From positions 62,001-126,000 of IMG/VR virus record IMGVR_UViG_3300044730_002015: 64,000 nucleotides of DNA; one strand, 5' to 3'. Numbering within the stretch: position 1 is the first letter of the stretch; every line of letters begins with the position of its first letter. Both the position numbers and the translations under genes were made by a program. This stretch comes from a virus. The notes below the pieces were generated by a model that saw only the letters and a list, made by a program, of their open reading frames with translations, had not been told where the DNA came from and did not search any database. This document shows positions 25,285-35,700 of the stretch, one piece after another.

Positions 25285-28164
25285 TTATAGTATCGCCCAC
25301 ACGTTGGAACCCACGAATGTAAATTGATAATTTTCATAATTGACATTGATAACAGCAGTATTAGATCCATCAATTAGATCATTACCACTGCACTGTATGG
25401 TGATAGCAAGATTGCTACCACCGCTGATGTTGCTGGTGTTGCCGAGAATGCCTGTGGTATCTTTGACATTGAATACCACGCCTACCAAGTTGGCATTGCC
25501 CTGTGGCAAAGTTACTGTCACGTTGGACGAGCCATCAAAAGCATAAAGTGTAAAATCGGATGTGGCAGTGATATTACCACTGAAATATCTCACGTTCAGT
25601 ACCGAACTGCCGTTACCACCGCCACCGGAAACTGTAGCCCAACTCAATCCACCACTGCCGTCGGTGCTGAGCACTTGTCCCAGGCTACCACCAGTGATAG
25701 TGACGTTGGATACCAAACCCAAATTGGTGCGTCCAATAACGCTGACATTACCAGCCACTGTCAGGTCTGCTGATTCAGCAAAGTTGTTGACATTACCAAT
25801 GACTGCATCACCTGTTACCAATAGATTAACGATAGAGGCATTGCCCTCTACTTGCAACACCCCGTCGGATGGTCCAAATCCATCAATCAACAAATTGCCA
25901 ATAACGCTTTGGAATTGTGTGTTGTTTTGGCCCACTGTAAGTGTATTGGCCAACAGAGTGTCAACTATGGCTGCGGCACCAATCAGTGTGGAGCTACTGA
26001 GGATATTTCCACCAACTGTGAGCAAACCAGTGGACTGATCAAATGTAAATGTGCCGGCCCCGCCAAACGCCCCATTGTTGTTAAACTGCACAAAACCGTT
26101 GGAACCGCTGGGAGTGGTTCCGGGCACATTACTGAGCAGACTACCATCGCCAATGAAATAACCATCAGTTTTGATATTGCCCGATGCATCAATCACGCCG
26201 TTGACATCTGTGTTGTCACCTAATGTTATGGTTCCTGCATTTCCGGCCTGTATTTCATTCACAGTCAAGGTGGTGATATTGGCCGCAGGACTGACGATGT
26301 TGTTGTTGGTTCTGATTATACCATTGGCGGATATGTTGGCCACTGAGCCAACATTGATATCAGTCAAACTGTTGACCTGATAAATGAATCCTGTGTATGT
26401 CTGTAGATATGCAGCCACATTTGCATTGCTGTAGTCTGCGGAGATCCCGGTCAAGAATGCACCATTGCCGTAGACATAATTAGAAGCAATGATGTTACCA
26501 CCTGTGATATTACCAGTGGTAGTGATTATATTGCTACCATAGTTGGCTAGAAAATCTGCTACATTGGTATTGCCGTAAAGAGCTGCTGTGGGTTGCCAAT
26601 CTGTGGTACCATCGAGGTAACCAGTCAAGACCCAACCGTTGGCTGAAGTTCTGGCAGTGGGTAAAAAATAACCAGTGCTGACACCGCCTACATAGGCCGA
26701 GTTGGCCCGGAGACTGCCCACGTTGGCACTGGTGATGGTAGCAGCGCCTGACACTGTGAGATTGGGTGTGCTTAATAAATTAACGCCGGGTGCAAAATTA
26801 TAAGTTAGATTGACGCTGCCATTGAATCTTCCAATGCCTGAGCTGTAGTCAGCAAACTGTACAGTTGTATTAGCGCTCTGCGGAGTGACTCCAGGTACGC
26901 TGAAGAATCCCAGTTGATTGGTGTTGGTGACTCCCAAGACCTGTCCCGGAATAGTAGCCCCCGAACTGGCATATTGGATACCGTTGACTGTTAGGCCATT
27001 GGTTACAGAAGCATTGCCCAGTGTGGCTGTGTTGTTGACACGAAGGTTGCCCGACAGGGTGGAATTCAAACCTAGGATATTCACCGCACTGGTTAAAGTG
27101 TTGACATTTAAATTATTAAATGAAGTGGTATCTAGTACTGTGAGATTACCGGCAGTGATGTCCTGGGAATAAACGCTGGTAACTATGACATCACGAGCAG
27201 TGATATCTCCTGACATGGTCAGCGGAGCAGAATCGGTTATCTCTATGCCAGCATTGGCGAGGATAAAAGGAACAAATAAAGACTGTCCAGAACTGGAAAA
27301 GACAAAGTTTTCGTTGGATGAAAATGCTGGTCCTGTGCTGGTGCTGACAGCAAACTGTACCTGACCTCCGGTGCCGGATGGGCCGCTGCCACCACCACCG
27401 CCTCCAGAACTAACAGTCCAAATGGATGTGCCGCCGGTGGTATAATTCTGTGTGCAGATATAAACATTGCCTTGAAAGACCTGTATATCACCTTGTTTGT
27501 CACCTGAACGACCCTGTGGGAAATTGACAGGCACGCCATAGTTCAGACCTGAAACATCTCGGCTAAGATCTTGTACTAAAAATGTATTGCCATCTGCTGA
27601 GCTAAAACTCAGTACCACATTACTGACTGTGGTGGGATTGGTGCTGTAGAAATTAAGTGTTTTAGATGAAGGATTGGCGTAACTAATCTTTTCCAATCCC
27701 ACGTAATTCTTGCCACTCTGCAGCGCGATAGAGTTATTGCCTTGATTGTTGACCTGCAACAGCACTGTGCTGTAACTGGCGCCTTTGCCAAAGGTCCTAC
27801 TGAAATTATTGAATGTCACTGCATAGGGGCGACTTTGATTTAGCAGTACTGTTTGATAGCCGCCCGACAGTGTGTCTAGACTATTGACCTGGCCTGCACT
27901 CCAGTTTATGCCCGCCACTGGTATCAGCAGATCGCGCATTTTTGCGCTGAGTATTTCGTTGCCTTGTAAATTATTGTCTAGCGTGGTGCCACTGAGTGGC
28001 GCTTTGAGAACTGCTTTTTCCTGCAGTTCTGTGATTTCTGATGCGGCCGCAGAAAAGTTCTCTTCTATACCGGTAAAGTTAGTACGGAATCCTTGGGACG
28101 GTTGATCCTTGCCTGCTATAGGATAATCGCCGTCGATAATGGTTGGATCTATGTTGCTGGCCAT
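25285..28164 (-). CDS. Tail-fibre protein with baseplate-type N-terminus (959 aa)
   Basis: The N-terminus (IDGDYPIAGKDQPSQGFRTN, then FTGIEENFSAAASEITEL) is the pattern found at the start of many T4-like aquatic-phage fibre or baseplate-linked proteins, predicting a short coiled-coil attachment region. A beta-rich domain follows (KQGDIQVFQGNVYICTQNY), then a Ser/Gly linker of about 12 residues and several shaft modules (NVAAYLQTYTG, YGNGAFLTGI). The C-terminal ~100 residues (LNVRYFSGNITATSDF ... FTFVGSNVWAIL) resemble a terminal beta-domain seen in other phage fibres. An AATAAATA late-type motif lies 40 bases upstream inside the previous gene. No Shine-Dalgarno sequence is obvious. Confidence 0.9.
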   Translation of the reverse strand: MASNIDPTIIDGDYPIAGKDQPSQGFRTNFTGIEENFSAAASEITELQEKAVLKAPLSGTTLDNNLQGNEILSAKMRDLLIPVAGINWSAGQVNSLDTLSGGYQTVLLNQSRPYAVTFNNFSRTFGKGASYSTVLLQVNNQGNNSIALQSGKNYVGLEKISYANPSSKTLNFYSTNPTTVSNVVLSFSSADGNTFLVQDLSRDVSGLNYGVPVNFPQGRSGDKQGDIQVFQGNVYICTQNYTTGGTSIWTVSSGGGGGGSGPSGTGGQVQFAVSTSTGPAFSSNENFVFSSSGQSLFVPFILANAGIEITDSAPLTMSGDITARDVIVTSVYSQDITAGNLTVLDTTSFNNLNVNTLTSAVNILGLNSTLSGNLRVNNTATLGNASVTNGLTVNGIQYASSGATIPGQVLGVTNTNQLGFFSVPGVTPQSANTTVQFADYSSGIGRFNGSVNLTYNFAPGVNLLSTPNLTVSGAATITSANVGSLRANSAYVGGVSTGYFLPTARTSANGWVLTGYLDGTTDWQPTAALYGNTNVADFLANYGSNIITTTGNITGGNIIASNYVYGNGAFLTGISADYSNANVAAYLQTYTGFIYQVNSLTDINVGSVANISANGIIRTNNNIVSPAANITTLTVNEIQAGNAGTITLGDNTDVNGVIDASGNIKTDGYFIGDGSLLSNVPGTTPSGSNGFVQFNNNGAFGGAGTFTFDQSTGLLTVGGNILSSSTLIGAAAIVDTLLANTLTVGQNNTQFQSVIGNLLIDGFGPSDGVLQVEGNASIVNLLVTGDAVIGNVNNFAESADLTVAGNVSVIGRTNLGLVSNVTITGGSLGQVLSTDGSGGLSWATVSGGGGNGSSVLNVRYFSGNITATSDFTLYAFDGSSNVTVTLPQGNANLVGVVFNVKDTTGILGNTSNISGGSNLAITIQCSGNDLIDGSNTAVINVNYENYQFTFVGSNVWAIL

Positions 28165-28170
28165 ATTTTT

Positions 28171-31100
28171 TTAATAGATTATATTCACCCGTGGGAACAA
28201 CAAGTATTTATTGTAACGGTTATCATCCACGAACTCGCCAACGATATAGATATTGCTGCCCTCGCTGGCTTCGCTGAAACCAGCCGTGGTTAGATTGCTT
28301 AAACCAATGGTATTTTCTACCGCAGCACGTCCTATAGTGGTTGTGCCATTGGCACTGACATAGGTATTGGATGCTGTATAATAACTGTTGGCATAAATCA
28401 CATTGGCAGGAACAATGTTGCCTTGATTGATAAAATATGCCAGCTGTCCTTGGGCATTGCCAATGAAAGTGGTATATCCAACCGTGGTCAAGCCCGCGAT
28501 AGTGGCTGTGCTGTTGCCTGTGATATTGTCTCCTACACGCAGGGTCATTATCTGGCCTGATGTTGGAGGATTTATAGTAATGGTGTTGGCAGCAGTGTTA
28601 ACATCAACTATCTGCATACCAGTGTCAATGGTATTGGCCCAGGTTCCATTGCCGACGTTGCCTGCGATCAATTCTCCAGCATCAACATTGGCAGTGGTAG
28701 AAAATGTATAATTCCAAGTCAGGGACTGATCTAGTTCGTATCTGTCTAATTCAAAGTTGATACGATTCAATTGTCCAGCCCATTTTAAATTTAATCTATA
28801 GGCTATTTCTGCCGACATATTGGGCATGGTATAACACACTACCCAGCTGGGAGTCCAGCCCAGTAATTTTCCCGTGGATTGTCTGCTGCGCATCCATAAT
28901 GGCAACAGGGTATTGACACGTCCTATGTCTAGATAGATGCGCTCCCTCATGTTGTCCAGGCTATTGGGATACACAGCTTGTATATCAGCGCGGTTAGGTG
29001 GCCAGGCCACTTCCAGTCCCACACTGACTCCTGAATTATTTTCTAGATTGTCTATTAATTCGCTGTAGACCACTTCATAAATTATGGTTTCATCTGGGGA
29101 TCTGGCCACGGCTGATTTAAAAGGAGCCAGATTCACAAATCTATGATAGTGATTTTTTTGCATGGCATTGAAATATACCTGGCTGTTGGCCACATTCAGT
29201 CCAGTGGCGTGTAGATATGTCAAAGAGTCTGCTATGCCAAAGTTAGGATCTTCAAATCTATAGATCCAACTGGCGGGCATACTATCGCTGTCTGTGAGTA
29301 TGGCACTGATTATACCCTGTGATTCTGCAGGAGGATATGCCTGGATATAAAGACTGTTGTAGGGCAATTCATAGGCAGCCACCACAGTGATACGAAAATC
29401 CTTGGCCAATGTCACAGAAAATATTCCGCCCTGCGGATTTACTATCTGCTGGCCGCTGGCTGTGACGGTAAAATCAAATGTTTTGATTCCAGTGGTGCCG
29501 GGAGAAAAAATAGAAAACAAAGGTCGGCCAATGATCAGTCCTGTTTCGCTGAGTTTCAGTCCTGGGGGCAATATACCGTCGGTAACAGTGTATATAAACG
29601 ATGATATCACATCGCTGGTGGCCAGCATCTGCAGTTCGCTGGCCTGGCCCACGGCCACTGTGCCTACATCAAATTCTGTGACCCAGGTATTCTGCGAAGG
29701 ACGGCGGCCCCAGACAAATATGCTGTAGGTATATTCATATGAAACATATTCTCCTATGTTGGTAGGAATATATGCTTCAATGGTAAATGTATAGGTTGTG
29801 TCAAATTCGCTTATGACATAACCATAGATAAAACCCGTGTCGGCGTTCAGTGTCAGCCCTGGCGGCAAACTACCACCGGTCACACGATAAAATACTTCGC
29901 GTCCGTTGGGATCATATCCAACGAATTTAAATGCGTAAAAATTGCCATTGATGACAGGTCTGAGATTGCCGGGTGTGCTTAATAATATGGGTTCATACTT
30001 GTTGCTCATGTCCGCGGAATAATAACCGCGTCCACCGTAACCCATGCCACTGGCAAACGGATTGGTGAATACCAAAGGATGACCTTGGTCTAGTTCTGTG
30101 GTTCTAAATTCCTGGGATGATAAGGTGCCTAGATAATTGTCTAATTCATAGTAATATGTGAAAACACTGGCATTACCGGCATAGGCATTGGCCAAGTCAG
30201 CGATACGAACATTGGCATTACTGCCGATCGATCCGGCAATTTCAATATTGGACGTGGTTAATAAAGCACCTACAACAAGGGTCCCGGTATTACTATACAG
30301 ATAACCGGATATAATTTCTCCGTCAAATACTTGTTCTGCTAGATAATCATTGTCGTCGGATCCAAAACTTGTTTTCAAGAACAATATATTGGCGACTGCA
30401 TCAAATTCGCTGGTGGAGATAGCGTCTTCAGACAAGGTAATCTGGCTGTAAGTGTTGCTGCCGATTTCTACATTGGTAGTCACTGCTGTGACCAGCGTTA
30501 TGGTATTGGCTAAATTGCCAGGAAAGTACTGTTCACTGACTATGGGGTCACCCGCAATGATTGTGACATTATCGTAGTCGGCCTGGGGAATATAAACTGT
30601 ATTGCTGCCAAATATAACTGCTAGATTAGACGTTACCGGCTGTGCTGCAATGGTAAAATTATCTGTGTCTGCCGACCAATAGTCCCTGGCATTGATGCCA
30701 ATGGTAAACATCTGATAGGATGTAAATGTACCGTCGTCGATTTCTATGTTGGCATCAAACTGTACAAATCTTGGCCAACTGTAAGGTGGTTTGACCACTG
30801 CTGGTTCGCCAGCATTGTTAACCGTGGTCAGTACTGGAATTCCACGGATATACCAATTGCCGGAATCCTCAACAATGTTGACGTTGTAAGGCAAGGCATT
30901 GCTGTCATAGGTAAGGCCAATGGTGACATTGCTGTTGGGATCTTGATCCTCATAGGTCAGTTGATAACCTTGATAAGTGTTGGCTATGTACTGCCCCGCA
31001 AGGTATGTGCCGACGTTGGAATTGGCAGTGAAATACGGTGCGTCTCTGCCCTCGACAGATATCGCAAATGCTGCGTCAGCAAACTGATTACCTATGTTGG

Positions 31101-31356
31101 CACGTATGGTAAATTCGCTGACGGTGGTAAAATCTACTAGATCAACTGTACCCGTGATATTACAGTAAACACGGTTGCCAATGACATCATTGTTGCCAAA
31201 GGTCAGGCCTTCGGGTAATTGACCCGAATGGAAAGTATATACACAGTTACTGACGCCGTCGTTGCCGATGGCTTCAAATCTGAAATTACCTTCCTGGCCT
31301 TCGGATAAATCTCCGATGAGTCCAGTGCGAGATATCCATATGGGAAACACTGACAT
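28171..31356 (-). CDS. Baseplate/tail structural protein with putative Ig domains (1,061 aa)
   Basis: Lacks the Asn/Gly shaft repeats. Three or more cadherin-like putative Ig (He_PIG type) domains are visible from GQLPEGLTF (about residue 50), SLPPGLTLNADTGFIYG (about 498) and ILPPGLKLSETGLIIG (about 593). The region from about residue 690 to 890 is less repetitive and Trp/Tyr/Arg-rich (LPLWMRSRQSTGKLLGWTP), as in baseplate wedge or fibre-hub proteins. The last ~170 residues return to beta-rich repeats. Ig-like domains in tailed phages are usually on exposed tail or capsid proteins. It starts one base after a 35-residue gene with a strong ribosome site, so expression is probably coupled. Assigning it to the baseplate is an inference. 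Confidence 0.88.
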   Translation of the reverse strand: MSVFPIWISRTGLIGDLSEGQEGNFRFEAIGNDGVSNCVYTFHSGQLPEGLTFGNNDVIGNRVYCNITGTVDLVDFTTVSEFTIRANIGNQFADAAFAISVEGRDAPYFTANSNVGTYLAGQYIANTYQGYQLTYEDQDPNSNVTIGLTYDSNALPYNVNIVEDSGNWYIRGIPVLTTVNNAGEPAVVKPPYSWPRFVQFDANIEIDDGTFTSYQMFTIGINARDYWSADTDNFTIAAQPVTSNLAVIFGSNTVYIPQADYDNVTIIAGDPIVSEQYFPGNLANTITLVTAVTTNVEIGSNTYSQITLSEDAISTSEFDAVANILFLKTSFGSDDNDYLAEQVFDGEIISGYLYSNTGTLVVGALLTTSNIEIAGSIGSNANVRIADLANAYAGNASVFTYYYELDNYLGTLSSQEFRTTELDQGHPLVFTNPFASGMGYGGRGYYSADMSNKYEPILLSTPGNLRPVINGNFYAFKFVGYDPNGREVFYRVTGGSLPPGLTLNADTGFIYGYVISEFDTTYTFTIEAYIPTNIGEYVSYEYTYSIFVWGRRPSQNTWVTEFDVGTVAVGQASELQMLATSDVISSFIYTVTDGILPPGLKLSETGLIIGRPLFSIFSPGTTGIKTFDFTVTASGQQIVNPQGGIFSVTLAKDFRITVVAAYELPYNSLYIQAYPPAESQGIISAILTDSDSMPASWIYRFEDPNFGIADSLTYLHATGLNVANSQVYFNAMQKNHYHRFVNLAPFKSAVARSPDETIIYEVVYSELIDNLENNSGVSVGLEVAWPPNRADIQAVYPNSLDNMRERIYLDIGRVNTLLPLWMRSRQSTGKLLGWTPSWVVCYTMPNMSAEIAYRLNLKWAGQLNRINFELDRYELDQSLTWNYTFSTTANVDAGELIAGNVGNGTWANTIDTGMQIVDVNTAANTITINPPTSGQIMTLRVGDNITGNSTATIAGLTTVGYTTFIGNAQGQLAYFINQGNIVPANVIYANSYYTASNTYVSANGTTTIGRAAVENTIGLSNLTTAGFSEASEGSNIYIVGEFVDDNRYNKYLLFPRVNIIY
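28205..28212 (-). promoter_or_regulatory. Late-type promoter motif AATAAATA
   Basis: On the minus strand this reads AATAAATA, close to the T4 late consensus TATAAATA. It lies 40 bases upstream of the 959-residue fibre start, inside the 3' end of the preceding gene. No -35 box is needed for this promoter class. Confidence 0.4.
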
Positions 31357-31357
31357 A

Positions 31358-31465
31358 CTAGATTATCACTGCCTCAAGTATTGCACAGGTCTTGGGTTGA
31401 TTTTTGGCCGTGGGCCGTGACGTTTTTGCGAGATCTTTACCCGATATTCCTAGTGCTGTTGGCAT
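31358..31465 (-). CDS. Small 35-residue protein ahead of the Ig-domain protein
   Basis: A short ORF not predicted by length-filtered callers. It has a strong Shine-Dalgarno AGGAGC four bases before its ATG and a GCTAAATA late-type motif just upstream. Its TAG lies one base before the ATG of the 1,061-residue gene. The product begins MPTALGISGKDL, has a basic middle (KTSRPTAKNQPK) and ends CAILEAVII. No family is recognised. It could be a small structural accessory or a leader peptide that loads ribosomes for the next gene. The promoter, ribosome site and tight spacing together argue it is translated. Confidence 0.7.
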   Translation of the reverse strand: MPTALGISGKDLAKTSRPTAKNQPKTCAILEAVII

Positions 31466-31484
31466 CTTTGCTCCTGATTTAACG

Positions 31485-31492
31485 TATTTAGC
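31485..31492 (-). promoter_or_regulatory. Late-type promoter GCTAAATA
   Basis: Minus-strand GCTAAATA in the 49-base gap between a glycine-rich adhesin and the 35-residue gene. Starting about six bases beyond the motif would give a leader carrying the AGGAGC ribosome site. Same octamer as at four other sites in the window. Confidence 0.6.
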
Positions 31493-31514
31493 GAAAAATC
31501 AGTGGGCAATGGGA

Positions 31515-32786
31515 CTAGGTCAATGACAGCACTATAGCACCAGGATTTCCTGCCTGGCCCTGTGGCACCGTAACTCCGCCCAGACCCGACTGTCCCCAGA
31601 GGCTGACAGGACTGTATGCTGGATCTGTGTTGTTGGCTGCTGTTCTCGCAGCGTTGGGAAATGGCGGGCTGGGGTTTGGACCACCCTGCCCCGACAGCGT
31701 AGAACCACCGGTGATATAGGAAGAATTAAAATATCCTGATCCTCCGCCTCCGGCACCTCCTCCGGTGTTGTTGGGCAAGGCCGGTGGTGCAGTTGTGGGA
31801 CTGATCCATTTACCTCCACCTCCACCTCCACGGAATCCACCGCCGCCTCCCCCGGCACCATAAGAAGTTGGTGCCGGACTGGGATAACTGTTGTAGGATC
31901 CTGATCCTCCTTGCGCCCATCCCGGAGCAGGAGGTTGCCCTGGAGAAAACACATTACCGGTACGACCATGTCCTCCCCAATTTTGCAACGGTGGTGCATC
32001 GGGTCTATAGTATGTAGGACCGCTGGGGCCTACCACTGGCACTGCCGGAGCTGGTACGGGTGTGCTGTTGACACCGCCAGAACTGGTTCCTGGGCCATTC
32101 CAGTAAGCACCGCCGCCCCAATAAACTCCTGCTATGGTAGTGGGATATGAATAACCAGCGATGCTACCGTCAGTGGCATTTTGACCACCGCCTCCACCGC
32201 CAATAAACGCACCGTTGGGCCCACCCACAGCTGGATTGATGGGATTTTGTGCTGTGGTTCTTACTCCGGCACCACCTCCGCCACCTGCTACTGCCACCAC
32301 AGCAGATACATTTGAACCCACCAACGGAGCCGGTATGTCTCCTATGTCTATGCCTGTAGCACCACCGCCACCAGCACCTCCGCGTGTGGACAGCGAACCT
32401 CCACCGCCACCAGCAGCCACTACACAGGTATAGGTTTGTCCTTGAGTGATATTCCAAGTTCCGCCGGTATAGCCTGCTCCGCCACCAGGTGATCCTGCGG
32501 TGGTAGGACTGGGTATTCCCGGCACCGGTGATAGTGTACCACCACCTCCACCTCCCCACATTTTAAGCACGATACCGGCTGTGGCTTCGGCTCTGACACG
32601 CCAGGTGCCAGCAGTGCCCATGACCAATGGACCATTGCCTCCCGAAGGAACAGGATTGAGATCCCATGATATGGGAGTAGGACTGCTAGGACTAGATAAT
32701 ATAGTCAATTGACCAACGTTGCCACCACCGCCGCTGGGCACAGGGGCCGCTGTAATATATCCCGGGCCTAGATTGATTCCAGACAT
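31515..32786 (-). CDS. Glycine-rich adhesin (423 aa)
   Basis: Complete glycine-rich protein. After about 95 residues of Pro/Ser-rich and beta-like sequence come many poly-Gly blocks (MWGGGGGG, AVAGGGGGAGV, FIGGGGGGQN, YGAGGGGGGFRGGGGGG, GGGAGGGGSGYF) separated by Pro/Ser/Asn loops, ending GAIVLSLT. This is the layout expected of polyglycine-II sandwich adhesins such as T-even/S16 gp38. The start at 32786 (MSGINLGPG) is preferred over an ATG/alternative start 45 bases upstream because it follows the TAA of the upstream fibre by one base. The partner fibre (32788-35934) carries the shared tip domain. Binding to that tip and to a host receptor is inferred. Confidence 0.88.
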   Translation of the reverse strand: MSGINLGPGYITAAPVPSGGGGNVGQLTILSSPSSPTPISWDLNPVPSGGNGPLVMGTAGTWRVRAEATAGIVLKMWGGGGGGTLSPVPGIPSPTTAGSPGGGAGYTGGTWNITQGQTYTCVVAAGGGGGSLSTRGGAGGGGATGIDIGDIPAPLVGSNVSAVVAVAGGGGGAGVRTTAQNPINPAVGGPNGAFIGGGGGGQNATDGSIAGYSYPTTIAGVYWGGGAYWNGPGTSSGGVNSTPVPAPAVPVVGPSGPTYYRPDAPPLQNWGGHGRTGNVFSPGQPPAPGWAQGGSGSYNSYPSPAPTSYGAGGGGGGFRGGGGGGKWISPTTAPPALPNNTGGGAGGGGSGYFNSSYITGGSTLSGQGGPNPSPPFPNAARTAANNTDPAYSPVSLWGQSGLGGVTVPQGQAGNPGAIVLSLT

Positions 32787-32787
32787 T

Positions 32788-35700
32788 TTACTGTACGCCC
32801 GAGCCGCCGATGAACCAAGTGTCGCTGGCAACCTTGGTCAGCGTGGCCACAGCATATCCTGTCAGCGTTCTGTTGCCCGACACTGAGATATTGCCAGCCA
32901 AGTTTAGCGTGACTCCCACTGAAGGAACCACTGTACAATTAGATACGCTGCCATTGAACAACATGACTGCTGTGCCTATGGGAAATGAAACAGAAGAATT
33001 AGCCGGAATGTTTACCTGTATACCATTGGTAGTGGTGTAATAGTGTTTGCCTGCATCAGCAAGACCTAGAGTTTGATTGGTGCTCCACTGTACCTGAGGA
33101 ATGCTTCGGTAACCAATATTAAATCCATTCACATTGCCTTCGGCCATGTTGGCAAAGCCAGTGACAGTGATGTTGCTGAATTGTGCCGTAGTATTGGCCG
33201 TGGCCAGGTAGTTGGCCACGTTGGCATTGGAATACTGTAGATTCTGCAGATTGGCAATGGCTGTGCTTTGCGTGGCAGCGTTGGCATACAAGGCAACAAT
33301 GTCGCTGCTTTGAGCCAAGTTACCTGTGTAGGTAGGCAAATAATTTTGCACATTGGTATTGCCATAGGCATTGACTATACTGCTGTAAGGTATGCCTGTG
33401 ATAGATGCACCGTTGCCAATAAGATATGTACCCTGCACGTTGGCTGTGGTGGTGACATTGCCAGTTAAACTATTGATGGCACCGGTATAGGTAGGTAAGA
33501 ATGCCGCTACATCCGCATTGCTGTAGGTAGCTCCTAGGCCAGTTAAAAATCTGCCATTGCCCAGCAGATAAGTTCCTGTGACATTGCCCTGTACAGATAA
33601 ATCAGGATACATGGTCCAGCGATCGTTGCCGGGCTGTGAAACATAAATGAAGTTGGCTATATCTGGATCAAGGCTGCCAACCATCAATCCGGCACCGTCG
33701 GCCAAGGTGTTGCTGGTAGCATTGGCCGCTACTGTGATAATTTTATTGGTGATATCTAAACTGTTGGCAGTAATAGTGGTTCCAATAACACTGAGATTGC
33801 CACTGATAGTTACATTATTAGATACTGTGATATTATTAGATTGTAAGTTGCCGGTATAGGTAGGCAAATAGTTCTGCACGTTGGTGTTGCTGTAGCCACC
33901 TGTGGCTGCTGAAATATTGCCTATGAGATATGCACCTTGTACATTGGCAGTGGTGGTGACATTGCCAGTTAAACTATTGATGGCACCGGTGTATGTGGGC
34001 AAATAGGCAGCTACGTTGGCGTTGCCGTAGGTGCTGCCGCTTACAATGCCAGTCAAGAAGGCACCGTTGCCTATTATGTAATTGCCAGTGATATTACCAG
34101 TGGTGATAACATTGCCTGTGAGGCTGGGCAGTCCGCCCGAATAAAACTGTAGATAACTGGCTACCTGCGCATTGCCATAGACATAGTATCCTTGCGCTTG
34201 GGTAATATTTCCCAAAATATAACTGGCCTGGACGTTGCCTACTGTAATAACATTGCCAGTCAATGATGGCAATGCACCAGTCAACGACACAAGATTACCG
34301 TTGTAAGTGGGCAGGTACCCGGCTACATTTGAGTTGCCATAGGAACTGCCACCGCTGGTGATACCAGTGAGATAATATCCATTACCAAAGATATAACGAG
34401 TGGCATCGCTGTTGCCAGCATTGCTGGTTCCTAGATAAAGATTTCCAGCTACTGTGGCAGCGCCGGCAGTGACTATGCCGGTGGTGGCACTGACGTTGCC
34501 TACAAATAAATTGCTCCACTGTGCTGTGGTATGATTTTGGATCTTGACACCATTGACGTTGTCATAGCCCGTGGCCACGGTTATGGCAAAATTGCCTGTG
34601 GTATTATTGGCATAAAATCCATCGTCGGTATAGATTCTGTCAAAAGGAGTGTCCTGGCTACCAATGGCTACAAATGCTACATTGGCCAAAGGATACAAGG
34701 CCTCGGCATAGACCGATCCATTGAATCTAGGTATGCCGTCGCTGGCATTGCCGGAACCGATGTTGCCACTGAAGTTATCTAAATTCAAAGCAGCGCCATT
34801 GCCTAATATCCTGTCGCCTTGAATGTTGGCAGTGGTAGTGATGGTGTTGTTACTGGAAATGGCATTGACATAACTGCCCAGCAAAGTTATTACATTGCTG
34901 TTGTCGTATCCGCCGGTGGCAGATCTAATGTTGCCTAACACAAGACCCGAAGTCTGGATATTGCCAGAGAAATTGGCTTCGCCACCGCCAATGGCTGCCA
35001 ACTGGCCGGTGACGGCATCAACAAATTGTATGCCACTGCCGGTATTGCTGGGTCGCAGGCTGGTAGCATTGCCCGAGACACCTGCTGGAATCAAGAAATT
35101 ACCGGCAGCGATGTTGCCAGTGTAAGTGGCCAACAATACAGCAACGTTGGCGTTGTCATATCCCCCGGTGGCAGCACGTATGTTGCCAATAAAGAAATTG
35201 GCCTGTGTATTGGCCGAAGTTATGATATTGCTGGTTAAAGTACCGCTGTTGAGCAAGGCAGCAACATTAGCGTCGCCATAGGTCACATTTCCTGTGGCAG
35301 CGTCCCAATAAAGATTGCCTGCGCCATCGTTGAACAGGGCCTGCCCAGCTGATCCTTGCTGGATAGGAAAATACAAGGCATAGTTATCGCCTGTGCTGCT
35401 GGGAGCCAATATCAAGGTATTGCCATTGTCATTGAGCAAGTTTATATTCTGTGATATCAATGATGCGTCGGATTGAATATTGCCAGTTGAAATAAAATTG
35501 GTATCTACTCCAAAATCTGTACCAGACCAGACCAAGGTAGCCCCGCCTATCGACAGTGTGTTGGACACATAAACGTCTGCCCATCTCAACGAAGGTGTGC
35601 CTAGATCATAGAGAGTGTTGGCACTTGGTATGATGCTGCCGTCAAAGGACTGCAGATACGATTTGACATTTGAGTTACTATAGTTGGCATTACCGCCGCC

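Noticed and set aside
31532-31999. Alternative minus-strand frame within the glycine-rich adhesin
   Set aside because: A +1 shadow of Gly codons; the glycine-rich frame has the start next to the upstream stop and a matching family layout.
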